DNA of 46,284 bases, taken from positions 1-46,284 of the forward strand of contig CAKSFM010000017.1 of assembly GCA_934454525.1 (NCBI GenBank), given 5' to 3'. Shown piece by piece: positions 33,674 to 41,924 of this stretch (position 1 is the first letter of the stretch; each line of letters opens with the position of its first letter). The notes beneath the pieces are model-generated. The model made no database searches. It saw only the letters and a list, made by a program, of their open reading frames with translations, and was not told the DNA's origin. The DNA comes from an uncultured Clostridia bacterium. Lineage in GTDB: Bacteria; Bacillota; Clostridia; UMGS1883. Position numbers and translations under genes: made by a program.

Positions 33674-35170
33674 TTATTTGTTTGAGGAAACCTTGAACAG
33701 CGAAGCCTCGCCTTTAAGCGACAGCTTAATATCCTGCGGTTTTACGCGCAGTCCGACAAGATCGTTTTCATCGTAGGTATACTCCGTGTCAAGAACAAAG
33801 TCTTCATCATTTTCCGTGCGGATTGTCAGCTGATAGTGATCGCCCTTATATATAATCGAAACGATTTCGCCGCTGACAGTTCCCGCCTCGTCATCGTCAA
33901 GAATTTCAATGTCCGTAAGCGCAATCTCCGCGCGGACGTCCGCATCGGTAAAGTCATACCGTGTGCCGTCCGGGGAAACAACGTAATCATCGCTGTCGAT
34001 ATGCGAACCGGGGATAAGCTGTGTGACATCGCAGTCAAACGGCGCGTCCGCAATGACAACGCGGTTATTCTTGTCGATATATGCATCGTTATACACATTT
34101 GCGAGCAGCTCTTTCTTCATTATATGAATTCCGTCAGGCTCAATGCGGATTCCGACCTCCGCGTCACATTCAAGGTTGCGCGTGTCGCATATAACAAGCT
34201 CGTTTCTTCCTATCATCATTATATATTCATAGTGAATTCCCTTGAAAATTTTGCTGACGATTCTGCCCTTTGCCATGCCCTCCTCCGCACTTACGATGCG
34301 CACATCCTCCGGGCGGATAACAACATCAACCTTTTCGTTGAGCGGAAAATCGTCCACACATTCAAAAACGTGGTTGAGAAAACGCACTCTGCGCGTTCCT
34401 GTTATGGTGGCGCTGTAAATATTGCTTTCGCCGATGAAGTTGGCAACAAACGCATTTTCGGGTTCGTTATAGATTTTTTCGGGCGTTCCTATCTGCTGAA
34501 TCGCGCCGTCTTTCATAACGACAACCGTGTCGGAAAGCGTGAGCGCCTCCTCCTGGTCATGCGTTACATATATAAAGGTAATTCCGAGCTTTTTATGCAT
34601 TTCCTTAAGCTCAAGCTGCATATCCTTGCGCATTTTAAGGTCAAGCGCACCGAGCGGCTCGTCAAGCAGCAGAATTTCCGGTTCATTTACAATAGCGCGC
34701 GCTATTGCGATTCTTTGCTGCTGCCCGCCCGAAAGCGTTGAAATATCGCGCCACTCATATTCCTCAAGGTCAACTATTTTAAGAGCATTTTTGACCTTTG
34801 CGTCAATTTCATCCTTTGTAAGACGGCGCATTCTGCTCCCGTCCCGGATTTTTTTCAGCTTAAGTCCGAAAGCAACATTGTCGTATACATCCATATGCGG
34901 AAAAAGTGCATATTTCTGGAAAACCGTGTTTACAGGGCGCTTATACGGCGGAAGCATTGTAATATCTTTTCCGTTGAGCAAAATCTGCCCCTCCGTAGGA
35001 AGCTCAAAGCCGGCAATCATTCGCAGCGTTGTCGTTTTTCCGCAGCCGGACGGCCCCAAAAACGTGACAAATTCGCCCTTTTTCACGCATAAATTAAAAT
35101 CATCGACAGCATATGTCTGATCAAAATGCTTGGATATGTTTTTCAGTTCAATTATAGCGTTTTCCGCCAA
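33674..35170 (-). CDS. potA: spermidine/putrescine ABC transporter ATPase PotA with duplicated C-terminal domain
   Basis: 498 residues, against about 350-380 for usual PotA. It starts at TTG 35170, the first usable codon after an in-frame TAA, with GGGGGTG 9 nt upstream. Walker A GPSGCGKTT is near 39-47, Q-loop VFQKYALFPH follows, signature LSGGQQQR near 145 and Walker B ILLLDEPLGALD near 165. After the ATPase there are two TOBE-like stretches: one near 315-350 (GRIVSKIFKGIHYEYIMMIG) and another near 425-490 (GEIVSIIYKGDHYQL, ending VGLRVKPQDIKLSLKG). The second is the added part, joined by an acidic segment. It may be an extra ligand-sensing or regulatory module (inference). Confidence 0.93.
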   Translation of the reverse strand: MAENAIIELKNISKHFDQTYAVDDFNLCVKKGEFVTFLGPSGCGKTTTLRMIAGFELPTEGQILLNGKDITMLPPYKRPVNTVFQKYALFPHMDVYDNVAFGLKLKKIRDGSRMRRLTKDEIDAKVKNALKIVDLEEYEWRDISTLSGGQQQRIAIARAIVNEPEILLLDEPLGALDLKMRKDMQLELKEMHKKLGITFIYVTHDQEEALTLSDTVVVMKDGAIQQIGTPEKIYNEPENAFVANFIGESNIYSATITGTRRVRFLNHVFECVDDFPLNEKVDVVIRPEDVRIVSAEEGMAKGRIVSKIFKGIHYEYIMMIGRNELVICDTRNLECDAEVGIRIEPDGIHIMKKELLANVYNDAYIDKNNRVVIADAPFDCDVTQLIPGSHIDSDDYVVSPDGTRYDFTDADVRAEIALTDIEILDDDEAGTVSGEIVSIIYKGDHYQLTIRTENDEDFVLDTEYTYDENDLVGLRVKPQDIKLSLKGEASLFKVSSNK

Positions 35171-35205
35171 TTATATACACCCCCGTATCATTCTCAATGA
35201 AATGC

Positions 35206-35234
35206 ATTTTATACCATAAAACGGCTGTTGTCAA
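35206..35234 (-). promoter_or_regulatory. promoter of the pot operon
   Basis: On the minus strand, -35 TTGACA (35229-35234), 17-nt spacer and -10 TAAAAT (35206-35211). The start of transcription lies about 28 nt before the TTG start of potA. Confidence 0.75.
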
Positions 35235-35294
35235 TACTGTAAAAGCGCATTTTGGCGAAATAAGCATTAATTATTTATCTTTCGAAAAAAAAAC

Positions 35295-35323
35295 TTGACT
35301 TTAGCGCGATAGAGTGGTAATAT
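35295..35323 (+). promoter_or_regulatory. promoter of the amino-acid ABC transporter operon
   Basis: -35 TTGACT (35295-35300), 17-nt spacer, -10 TAATAT (35318-35323). It is divergent from the pot promoter some 60 bp away. No obvious operator palindrome lies between. Confidence 0.75.
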
Positions 35324-35362
35324 AGTGTAGCAAGAAATAAAACCTTAAAGGAGATTGTTGTT

Positions 35363-36205
35363 ATGAAAAAAATATTATCTTTACTGACAGCGCTTGCACT
35401 CTGCGGAGCAATGTTTGCAGGCTGCGCAAAAAAGGGTGAGGGCGACGCCGATAAAAAGAGCGAAACGAAAACAGAGGCCGCAGCTTCCGATTACGAATAC
35501 ATAAAGGGAAACGGAAAAATGGTTATCGGCTACACGCTTTATAAACCCATGAACTATCTTGATGACAGCGGAAAGCTTGTCGGCTTTGACACTGAGCTTG
35601 CCGAGGCTGTCTGCGAAAAGCTCGGAATCGAGGCTGAATTTGTTGAAATCAGCTGGGATACAAAGGAAACAGAGCTTAAGGCAAAGAGCATTGACTGCAT
35701 CTGGAACGGATTCACGATTAATGATGAAAGAAAAAAGAATCTTGAATTTTCAAGACCGTATATCGAGAACAAGCAGGTTGTTGTAATCAAAAAATCAAAC
35801 GCGGATAAATATACCGACACAAAATCGCTTTCGGGCGCAAATCTTGTTGCCGAAACATCGTCTGCCGGTGAGGAAGCGATAGCTGATGACAAGAATCTTT
35901 CGAAGGCTTCGTATACTGCTGTCGGCAAGCAGACGGACGGACTTCTGGAGGTTAAGGCAGGAACGGCGGACGCAGTTGTTCTGGACTACACTCTTGCTGA
36001 CGCAATGGTGGGCGAGGGAACGGATTTCAGCGATCTTTGCATGATTGACGGACTTGACCTCTGCGTTGAAGAATACGGCGTTGGCTTCAGAAAAGGCAGC
36101 GACATGGCTGAAAAAACAAACGAAACCTTTGACGAGCTTATTTCTGACGGAACGATGGATAAGCTTGCCGAAAAGTATGGCTTAAGCGCTATAATTATAA
36201 AATAA
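35363..36205 (+). CDS. amino-acid ABC transporter substrate-binding lipoprotein
   Basis: 280 residues. Lipoprotein signal with lipobox FAGC (Cys21), a Lys/Glu/Asp-rich linker to about residue 45, then a family 3 solute-binding domain: MVIGYTLYKPMNYLDDSGKL, GFDTELAEAVCEKLG, SIDCIWNGFTINDERK, FSRPYIENKQVVV and VVLDYTLADAM. This class binds polar amino acids or cystine; the exact ligand cannot be told. AAAGGAG precedes ATG 35363. First gene of a three-gene importer operon. Confidence 0.93.
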   Translation: MKKILSLLTALALCGAMFAGCAKKGEGDADKKSETKTEAAASDYEYIKGNGKMVIGYTLYKPMNYLDDSGKLVGFDTELAEAVCEKLGIEAEFVEISWDTKETELKAKSIDCIWNGFTINDERKKNLEFSRPYIENKQVVVIKKSNADKYTDTKSLSGANLVAETSSAGEEAIADDKNLSKASYTAVGKQTDGLLEVKAGTADAVVLDYTLADAMVGEGTDFSDLCMIDGLDLCVEEYGVGFRKGSDMAEKTNETFDELISDGTMDKLAEKYGLSAIIIK

Positions 36206-36217
36206 GCGGTAATTTTT

Positions 36218-36862
36218 ATGAATATTTGGAATGTAACGATCTCATTGCTTGAGGGTTTCAAAGTAACGTTTTATATTTTTGCGGCAACGCTTGTTATGTC
36301 GCTTCCGCTCGGACTGGTGGTAACGTTCGGGTCGATGAGCCGCATCCGGCCGCTGAGGTGGCTTGTCCGCACACTTGTGTGGATTATCCGCGGCACACCG
36401 CTGATGCTCCAGGTAATAATTGTGTTTTACGGTCCCGGTCTTTTGTGGGAGGGTGACGCGCTGCCGCGCGTCACTGCGGTGCTGATTGCCTTTGTTATAA
36501 ATTATGCGGCATATTTTTCGGAAATATTCCGCGGCGGCATTGAATCGATTCCGAAAGGACAGTACGAAGCCGGGCAGGTTCTCGGGATGACGAAAAGACA
36601 GGTGTTTTTCAAAGTTGTGCTTTTCCAGGTGTTCAAGCGCGTTGTTCCGCCGCTTGGCAATGAAATTATCACGCTTGTTAAAGACACATCGATTGCAAGG
36701 GTTATTGCCGTGCAGGAAATTATAATGGTTGCGCAGAATTTCACAAGCAAGGCTCTTATATGGCCGCTGTTCTATTCAGGATTATTCTATCTTGTGTTCT
36801 GCGGAGTGCTGACGGTTCTTTTCGGATTTATTGAGAAGAAATTAAATTATTACAGAGGTTAA
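36218..36862 (+). CDS. amino-acid ABC transporter permease
   Basis: 214 residues, HisM/GlnP type. Features include the N-terminal segment LLEGFKVTFYIFAATLVMSL, WIIRGTPLMLQVII, AYFSEIFRGGIESIPKGQYE and the EAA loop EAGQVLGMTKRQVFFKVVLF. It probably works as a homodimer since only one permease gene is present. It lies 12 nt after the binding protein and 3 nt before the ATPase gene. Confidence 0.94.
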   Translation: MNIWNVTISLLEGFKVTFYIFAATLVMSLPLGLVVTFGSMSRIRPLRWLVRTLVWIIRGTPLMLQVIIVFYGPGLLWEGDALPRVTAVLIAFVINYAAYFSEIFRGGIESIPKGQYEAGQVLGMTKRQVFFKVVLFQVFKRVVPPLGNEIITLVKDTSIARVIAVQEIIMVAQNFTSKALIWPLFYSGLFYLVFCGVLTVLFGFIEKKLNYYRG

Positions 36863-36865
36863 GTT

Positions 36866-37651
36866 ATGGCTATTCTTGAAGTTAAGAATTTATGTAAACG
36901 CTTCGGAAAAACGCAGGTGCTGCGCGGTGTGAGCTTTTCAATGGAAAAAGGCGAAGTTGTTGCGATAATAGGTTCTTCCGGCAGCGGAAAAACAACGCTT
37001 CTGCGCTGCATAAATTTTTTGGATGAGGCGGATAAAGGGACAATTACGGTGGATGGAGAAACCGTGTTTGACGGCGCTTCGGCAAAAAAGCTGTCAAATG
37101 CGCAGCTGCGGAAAAATCAGCTGAATTTCGGACTGGTATTTCAGTCGTTTAATCTTTTTCCGCAGTACAGCGCTCTTGAAAATGTGACGCTTGCGCCGCT
37201 GCTTCTTGCAAAGGAACAGCCGGATTACCGCGAAAAGAAAAAGGAATATATTCAAAAGATTAATGACGACGCGGTTGCGCTTCTTACAAGGGTCGGTCTT
37301 TCCGACAGGCTCGGAAATTATCCGTGTGAGCTGTCGGGCGGTCAGCAGCAGCGCGTTTCGATTGCGCGCGCGCTGATGAACAATCCGAAAGTTTTGTTCT
37401 TTGACGAGCCGACCTCCGCGCTTGACCCGGAGCTGACCGGGGAGATTCTGCGCGTTATCCGTGACCTTGCTGCAAAAAATGTTACTATGGTTATCGTAAC
37501 GCATGAAATCGAATTTGCGAGAAACGTTGCCGACAGAATTATATTCATGTCCGACGGTGTTGTTCTGGAGGATGGTACACCGTCCGAAGTTATTGATAAT
37601 CCGCAAAATGAAAAAACGCGTATGTTTTTGCAGAAAATGAATGAAAAATAG
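36866..37651 (+). CDS. amino-acid ABC transporter ATP-binding protein
   Basis: 261 residues, GlnQ/ArtP group. Walker A GSSGSGKTT near 36-44, LRCINFLDEADKG after it, signature LSGGQQQR near 155, Walker B VLFFDEPTSALDPEL and switch VTHEIEFA. It completes the importer with the two genes upstream. An insert around residues 110-130 (KEQPDYREKKKEYIQKIND) is charged and somewhat longer than in GlnQ. Confidence 0.94.
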   Translation: MAILEVKNLCKRFGKTQVLRGVSFSMEKGEVVAIIGSSGSGKTTLLRCINFLDEADKGTITVDGETVFDGASAKKLSNAQLRKNQLNFGLVFQSFNLFPQYSALENVTLAPLLLAKEQPDYREKKKEYIQKINDDAVALLTRVGLSDRLGNYPCELSGGQQQRVSIARALMNNPKVLFFDEPTSALDPELTGEILRVIRDLAAKNVTMVIVTHEIEFARNVADRIIFMSDGVVLEDGTPSEVIDNPQNEKTRMFLQKMNEK

Positions 37652-37686
37652 GCAGATTATATGCCTTAGATTCTGCGCTGAAAGGA

Positions 37687-37971
37687 ATGATTAAAACGGA
37701 AAAACATTCAGATTTTAAAGCGCTCTATAATGCTGCACTTTCTTTGAAAACCGAGGAAGAGTGCAGAATATTCTTTGAGGATATATGCACGATTAAGGAG
37801 CTTGAAACAATGTCGCAGCGGCTTGATGTTGCAAAAATGCTCATCGGCGGCGCAACGTTTAATGAAATTGTTGCCGCAACCGGCGCGTCGACAACCACAA
37901 TATCGCGCGTTAACCGATGCCTGCGTTACGGTGACGGCGGCTACAAACTGGTGCTTGACAGGGAGAAATGA
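37687..37971 (+). CDS. YerC/YecD-family TrpR-like protein
   Basis: 94 residues. The helical TrpR fold includes ELETMSQRLDVAKMLIGG, then the helix-turn-helix TFNEIVAATGASTTTISRVNRCL and the conserved end LRYGDGGYKLVL. The family is widespread in Bacillota and thought to be a DNA-binding regulator; its target is not known to me. The ribosome binding site AAAGGA abuts the ATG with almost no spacing, and no better in-frame start exists upstream. It lies 35 nt after the ABC ATPase, so it may be cotranscribed with the transporter. Confidence 0.87.
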   Translation: MIKTEKHSDFKALYNAALSLKTEEECRIFFEDICTIKELETMSQRLDVAKMLIGGATFNEIVAATGASTTTISRVNRCLRYGDGGYKLVLDREK

Positions 37972-37979
37972 GGTGGGTT

Positions 37980-38342
37980 ATGTTTTTGATTGCCGGAACA
38001 CGCGGCGGCTCGGCAGAGCTTCCCTATAGCGGCGGCATGAATATATGCCCCGGCTGCGGAGCATATTGCAGCTATAATGTTTTTGTGACGTATACGAGCA
38101 TAACCTTGTTTTTCGTTCCGATTGTCAAGGTTGCGAGAAAGTACTATGTCCGCACCTCCTGCTGCGGAAGCATTTACAAGCTTTCCAAGGAAAAAGGAAG
38201 AATTTTGGAAAGGCACGGAGAGGCGGAGATAACGCCGGAGGATTTAACATTCGCCGGAAAATCTGCGCGCGTTTGTCCGCAGTGCGGAGCGCATATGCAG
38301 GACGGATTCGATTATTGTCCGAAATGCGGAATGAAATTATAA
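37980..38342 (+). CDS. zinc-ribbon protein
   Basis: 120 residues from ATG 37980, preceded by AGGTGG six nt upstream; ATG 37968, overlapping the previous stop, is the alternative. The N-terminal half has CPGCGAYC, a hydrophobic stretch VTYTSITLFFVPIVKV and SCCGSIY, a zinc ribbon of the type often labelled zinc_ribbon_15. The C-terminus is a second ribbon, CPQCG ... CPKCGMKL. The end of the first strand pair is hydrophobic enough to suggest membrane contact. Function unknown; tight spacing suggests cotranscription with the YerC-like gene. Confidence 0.75.
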   Translation: MFLIAGTRGGSAELPYSGGMNICPGCGAYCSYNVFVTYTSITLFFVPIVKVARKYYVRTSCCGSIYKLSKEKGRILERHGEAEITPEDLTFAGKSARVCPQCGAHMQDGFDYCPKCGMKL

Positions 38343-38355
38343 TAATGACAATAGA

Positions 38356-38389
38356 GGTGCCGCAAAATGAAATCACATTTTGCGGCACC
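38356..38389. terminator. 14-bp perfect hairpin after the zinc-ribbon gene
   Basis: GGTGCCGCAAAATG (38356-38369) pairs with CATTTTGCGGCACC (38376-38389) around a six-base loop. The T run is weak (CGATCTTTGTTT). It starts 13 nt after the stop codon. Confidence 0.65.
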
Positions 38390-38447
38390 CGATCTTTGTT
38401 TAAAATTAAATATATGTGAAAAAATAAGATCAAAGGAGTTGTTTTTA

Positions 38448-38780
38448 ATGAGCGATATAATGAAAAACATCAGCCGCGCGGAAACGCTGAAGCTGAAGGA
38501 CGAAATCGTTTGCCAAAGCGGTCAGGTTGTGAGCAAAACGCTTGTGCAGAACGGCGCTGTCAGCATGACGCTGTTTGCATTTGCGGACGGGGAAGAAATC
38601 AGCACACACGAGTCGGGCGGCGATGCATTTGCGGTGTGCATTAACGGAAAAGGAATCATCACGATTGACGGCGCTCCGCATGAGCTTTGCGAGGGTGACG
38701 CGATTCTGATGCCGGCAAGGCATCCGCACGCGGTGCTTGGCAAGGAGGAGTTTAAAATGCTTCTCACGGTAGTATTTTAA
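38448..38780 (+). CDS. small cupin-domain protein
   Basis: 110 residues; ATG 38448 behind AAAGGAG. A single beta-barrel cupin: GAVSMTLFAFADGEEISTHE forms motif 1 and GKGIITIDG, GDAILMPARHPHAV form the rest. The metal-ligand pattern is incomplete: one His in STHE, one His pair in ARHPHAV and no clear second His in motif 1. Small cupins of this type are common in Clostridia and often have unknown substrates. It is a single gene between hairpins. Confidence 0.85.
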   Translation: MSDIMKNISRAETLKLKDEIVCQSGQVVSKTLVQNGAVSMTLFAFADGEEISTHESGGDAFAVCINGKGIITIDGAPHELCEGDAILMPARHPHAVLGKEEFKMLLTVVF

Positions 38781-38783
38781 TGA

Positions 38784-38826
38784 ACAACCGGTGTTCCGCA
38801 GTTTGATGCAGTGCGCCGGTTGTTTT
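38784..38826 (+). terminator. terminator after the cupin gene
   Basis: ACAACCGG (38785-38792 region) pairs with CCGGTTGT, followed by TTTT. The loop is large and has internal pairing. It lies directly after the stop codon. Confidence 0.65.
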
Positions 38827-38836
38827 AAAAAAGGAA

Positions 38837-38864
38837 TGTTACAAATGTGTTACAAATTGTAACA
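38837..38864. promoter_or_regulatory. candidate operator upstream of the amidase
   Basis: TGTTACA occurs at 38837-38843 and again at 38848-38854, 11 bp apart, that is on the same face of the helix. The second copy forms a 7-3-7 palindrome with TGTAACA (38858-38864). It sits about 55-80 bp before the amidase start, in promoter position. The regulator is not known. Confidence 0.45.
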
Positions 38865-38917
38865 GGAAAAGGATTGTACATATTCATGTCGAATAATGAT
38901 ATATGCGGGGTGATTTT

Positions 38918-40633
38918 GTGAAAAAAATTATGTTATTGATGATTTTGACCTTTTCAATATTTTTCGGCATCAATGCGCAGGCTGCACAGCTGTACTATAA
39001 TGACGCCTACCATGAGTATGACGGCGGAGAAATTGCGCTGACAATTAACGGAAAAAAACTTTCGGCATCTTCGCTGCCGATGAATCCGGTTATAATTGAC
39101 GGAAGAACAATGGTGCCTGTGCGCGAGGTGTTTGAGGCGCTCGGCAGCAGCGTTTTGTGGCATGATGACACCTGCCAGGTGGAAATAAACGACAACGGAA
39201 TATCCGTACTTATAAAAATCGGCGACAGGACAACCTATGTCAACGGAAAACCGGTTCTGATAGCGGCGGATCAGCCGCTGCCGATGCTTATCGGAAAGGA
39301 CGCGCAATCGCTTAAATCCATGGTGCCGGTGCGTTTCATTGCAGAAAAGCTGAACTACAGCGTCGGATGGGATGAGGCAACGCGGACGGTTGCAATTTCC
39401 AGAAAAACTTCGAACAGCGGGGGAAATATTGTTGATGACAACACACCGATTGCGGATGGTTACGGCAATTTTTCAGGAGTGCGCACCGCATCGGACGCAA
39501 ATTACGACTATATTTATGTGAGAACGCGGTACGGTATATCGCCGTCAATCAGCCGTCTTTCAAATCCCGACAGGATTGTGTGTGATTTCCCGGGAGCATC
39601 GTTTAACACAAGCGGAGATACGCTTTCAATGAACGGCGGCTGCGTGAGTGAGGTGCGTTATGCGAATTATAACGGCGCGGCGCGCGTTGTTCTGGAATGT
39701 GCGCCGGATTCACAGATTATGGTTATGTCGAGCAGCAGCGGAATTCTGCTGCGTGTTCAGAAATCGGTCAATACGCAGATTATGTATGACGCATTTTCGC
39801 GCAGAGTGTATTTCGATAAGACATATAACGGAACGGGAAAGGCGGTTGGCAACGGATATATGGTAACATTTTCCGATTTGCCGCTTTCAACACAGAAAAT
39901 CACTGTGAACGACGGCGTTATTTACGAGATAATTATTCAGAACACCGGCGGCGGCTGCACCGTCACCGTTGATGGCAGCAACGATTTGTCCTACACTCCG
40001 GCAGGGGGGATTGTGCGCGGCAGTGTTCCGGCACAAAACACTTCAAAACCGCCCGTTGCCGGAAATGTTGAGGGAAGAAAAACCGTTATAATAGACCCCG
40101 GACACGGCGGAAACGATCCCGGTGCAATCGGATATGCTTCAAGCGGAAAACCGGCGGCATACGAAAGTCTTATAAATCTTGCGATCGGAAAAAAGGTGCG
40201 CGACAAGCTGACAAGCGCAGGAGTGAATGTTATTATGACGCGCGATACGGATGTGTTTATTCCGCTTTCCGGACGTGCAGAGATTGAAAACAGCAGCAAC
40301 TGTGACGCATTTGTAAGTATTCATTGCAATTCACTTGATAATTCGGCAGTCGGGGGAACACAGGTATATTATCATCCGTCATCGCCGCAGGGTACCGTGC
40401 TTGCAAATAATATTTACGATTCAATGGTGAAGCTTACCGGTCTTACCCCGAAAAAAACGCAGAACGGTTCGCATCTGTATGTTATCAGAACAACTAAAAG
40501 TCCGGCGGTACTTGTGGAAACTGCGTTTATCAGCAATCCGAGCGACAGAAACTATCTGCTCAGTGATTCGGGGCAGGATACAATTGCAAGGGCGATTGCT
40601 GAGGGGATTATTAAAACGCTTGGTGAAATATAA
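38918..40633 (+). CDS. secreted N-acetylmuramoyl-L-alanine amidase with stalk and AMIN domains
   Basis: 571 residues from GTG 38918 (CGGGGTGA upstream); ATG 38903 is less well placed. Signal peptide 1-22 (ending NAQAAQ). About 30-135 is a copper-amine-oxidase-type stalk domain (DGRTMVPVREVFEALGSS, MVPVRFIAEKLNYSVGW). About 160-265 and on is an AMIN-like beta domain, which places such enzymes on the envelope. About 385-570 is an Amidase_3 catalytic domain: zinc ligands His in IDPGHGGNDPG, Glu in AYESLIN and His in SIHCNS, catalytic Glu in LVETAFISN. It cuts the amide between MurNAc and L-Ala of peptidoglycan, for cell separation or sporulation. Monocistronic. Confidence 0.93.
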   Translation: MKKIMLLMILTFSIFFGINAQAAQLYYNDAYHEYDGGEIALTINGKKLSASSLPMNPVIIDGRTMVPVREVFEALGSSVLWHDDTCQVEINDNGISVLIKIGDRTTYVNGKPVLIAADQPLPMLIGKDAQSLKSMVPVRFIAEKLNYSVGWDEATRTVAISRKTSNSGGNIVDDNTPIADGYGNFSGVRTASDANYDYIYVRTRYGISPSISRLSNPDRIVCDFPGASFNTSGDTLSMNGGCVSEVRYANYNGAARVVLECAPDSQIMVMSSSSGILLRVQKSVNTQIMYDAFSRRVYFDKTYNGTGKAVGNGYMVTFSDLPLSTQKITVNDGVIYEIIIQNTGGGCTVTVDGSNDLSYTPAGGIVRGSVPAQNTSKPPVAGNVEGRKTVIIDPGHGGNDPGAIGYASSGKPAAYESLINLAIGKKVRDKLTSAGVNVIMTRDTDVFIPLSGRAEIENSSNCDAFVSIHCNSLDNSAVGGTQVYYHPSSPQGTVLANNIYDSMVKLTGLTPKKTQNGSHLYVIRTTKSPAVLVETAFISNPSDRNYLLSDSGQDTIARAIAEGIIKTLGEI

Positions 40634-40705
40634 CCCGGGGCTGTAAAAAAACGCACCGACCGCAAAAGGGCAACAGTAAAACGAGCCAAATGTATTTGCG
40701 GAATC

Positions 40706-40763
40706 AATAAATGCAATAAAAGATGGCTGCGGATTTCCGCAGCCATCTTTTATTGCATTTATT
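40706..40763. terminator. 28-bp perfect palindrome, shared bidirectional terminator
   Basis: The arms 40706-40733 and 40736-40763 are perfectly complementary with only two bases between them; the core is GATGGCTGCGGA / TCCGCAGCCATC with AT-rich flanks. It serves the convergent amidase (plus) and ispDF (minus) genes; the ispDF stop is 4 nt away. Confidence 0.85.
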
Positions 40764-40767
40764 TCGC

Positions 40768-41913
40768 TTAGGTGACGAGGGCAACGGCGTGTGCTTCAAC
40801 GCCCTCTCCGCGCCCGGTGAATCCCATGCGCTCATTTGTCTTAGCCTTAACGCTGACGCAGCCGATGTCAATTCCGAGTGTGCTTGAAATGTTTCTGCGC
40901 ATTTCATCAACATAGGGCGCCATCTTCGGCTGCTGGATAATGATTGTTGCATCAATGTTGGAAACGGCAAATCCTTCATTTTTCAGAATATCGGCAGTTT
41001 TTTTCAGCAGTGCAAGGCTTGACGCGCCGCGATATTGCTCATCACTGTCGGGAAAATGAGATCCGATATTCCCGAGTGCGCATGCGCCGAACAGCGCATC
41101 AATAATTGCATGAATGAGCACGTCCGCATCGCTGTGTCCGTAAAGTCCTTTGCTGAATGGAATGTCAACACCGCCGATAATCAGCTTTCTTCCGGGTGTG
41201 AGTCTGTGCGAATCATAACCGCTTCCGATGCGCATATAGCATTTTCCTCCGTTTCGCCTGTTCAGAATCATTTCCGCACGGAGCAGATCATCAGGCGTTG
41301 TCAGCTTAATGTTTTCATAATCTCCCGCAGTGACATGAATATGTATGCCATGCCGCTCGGCAACTGAGCAGTCATCGGTATCCGTTGCCGGGTCATAGCT
41401 TTCGTATGCCTTTAAAATCTCACTGCGGCGGAAAATCTGCGGTGTTTGAATCAAAACAGCTTCGCTGCGCTGAACGGTTTGGGCAATAAAGCCGTTTTTG
41501 CATTTTTTCACAGTGTCTTTCGGTGTAACCCCAAGTGCGGCCGCACCGAAGTTTTCTGCATCGTCAATGCATTTTTCAATTCTTTCAGCCGGCACAAGCG
41601 GCCGTGCGCCGTCATGAATCAGCACTGTTTCGTTTTTTGCTCTTTTAATTCCGAGGAGCGAGCTTTCTCCGCGTGTGCTTCCGCCCTCTGTAATCTGAAC
41701 CTCCGCGTTAAGGTTCGCCGTTTCCATAATACGGCGGATTGATTCAATATTATTTTGTGATGCAACGACTATTATTTCGTCAATGCGCGGAATGGATGCA
41801 AGCACCTCTGCCGTTCGCAGAATAACGGGTTTTCCGCAGAGCAGAGCAAGCATTTTGTCCGTACCCATGCGGCTGCCGCTGCCTGCCGCGGCAATAATTG
41901 CGCTTACGTTCAT
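40768..41913 (-). CDS. ispDF: fused IspD-IspF: MEP cytidylyltransferase / MECDP synthase
   Basis: 381 residues from ATG 41913 (GGAGGGATATA upstream). About 1-225 is IspD (IIAAAGSGSRMGTDK nucleotide loop, HDGARPLV), which forms CDP-ME. About 226-381 is IspF (GSGYDSHRL zinc site, GHSDADVLIHAIIDAL, TNERMGFTGRGEG), which makes the cyclic diphosphate MEcPP. These are steps 3 and 5 of the MEP isoprenoid pathway; step 4 (IspE) is elsewhere. In many bacteria the domains are separate genes. It follows carD by 54 nt, and a hairpin fills this gap. Confidence 0.95.
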   Translation of the reverse strand: MNVSAIIAAAGSGSRMGTDKMLALLCGKPVILRTAEVLASIPRIDEIIVVASQNNIESIRRIMETANLNAEVQITEGGSTRGESSLLGIKRAKNETVLIHDGARPLVPAERIEKCIDDAENFGAAALGVTPKDTVKKCKNGFIAQTVQRSEAVLIQTPQIFRRSEILKAYESYDPATDTDDCSVAERHGIHIHVTAGDYENIKLTTPDDLLRAEMILNRRNGGKCYMRIGSGYDSHRLTPGRKLIIGGVDIPFSKGLYGHSDADVLIHAIIDALFGACALGNIGSHFPDSDEQYRGASSLALLKKTADILKNEGFAVSNIDATIIIQQPKMAPYVDEMRRNISSTLGIDIGCVSVKAKTNERMGFTGRGEGVEAHAVALVT

Positions 41914-41924
41914 TATATCCCTCC

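Noticed and set aside
33836..34741. Plus-strand open frame of about 300 codons
   Set aside because: It is antisense within potA, with no start signal and cysteine/arginine-rich shadow composition.
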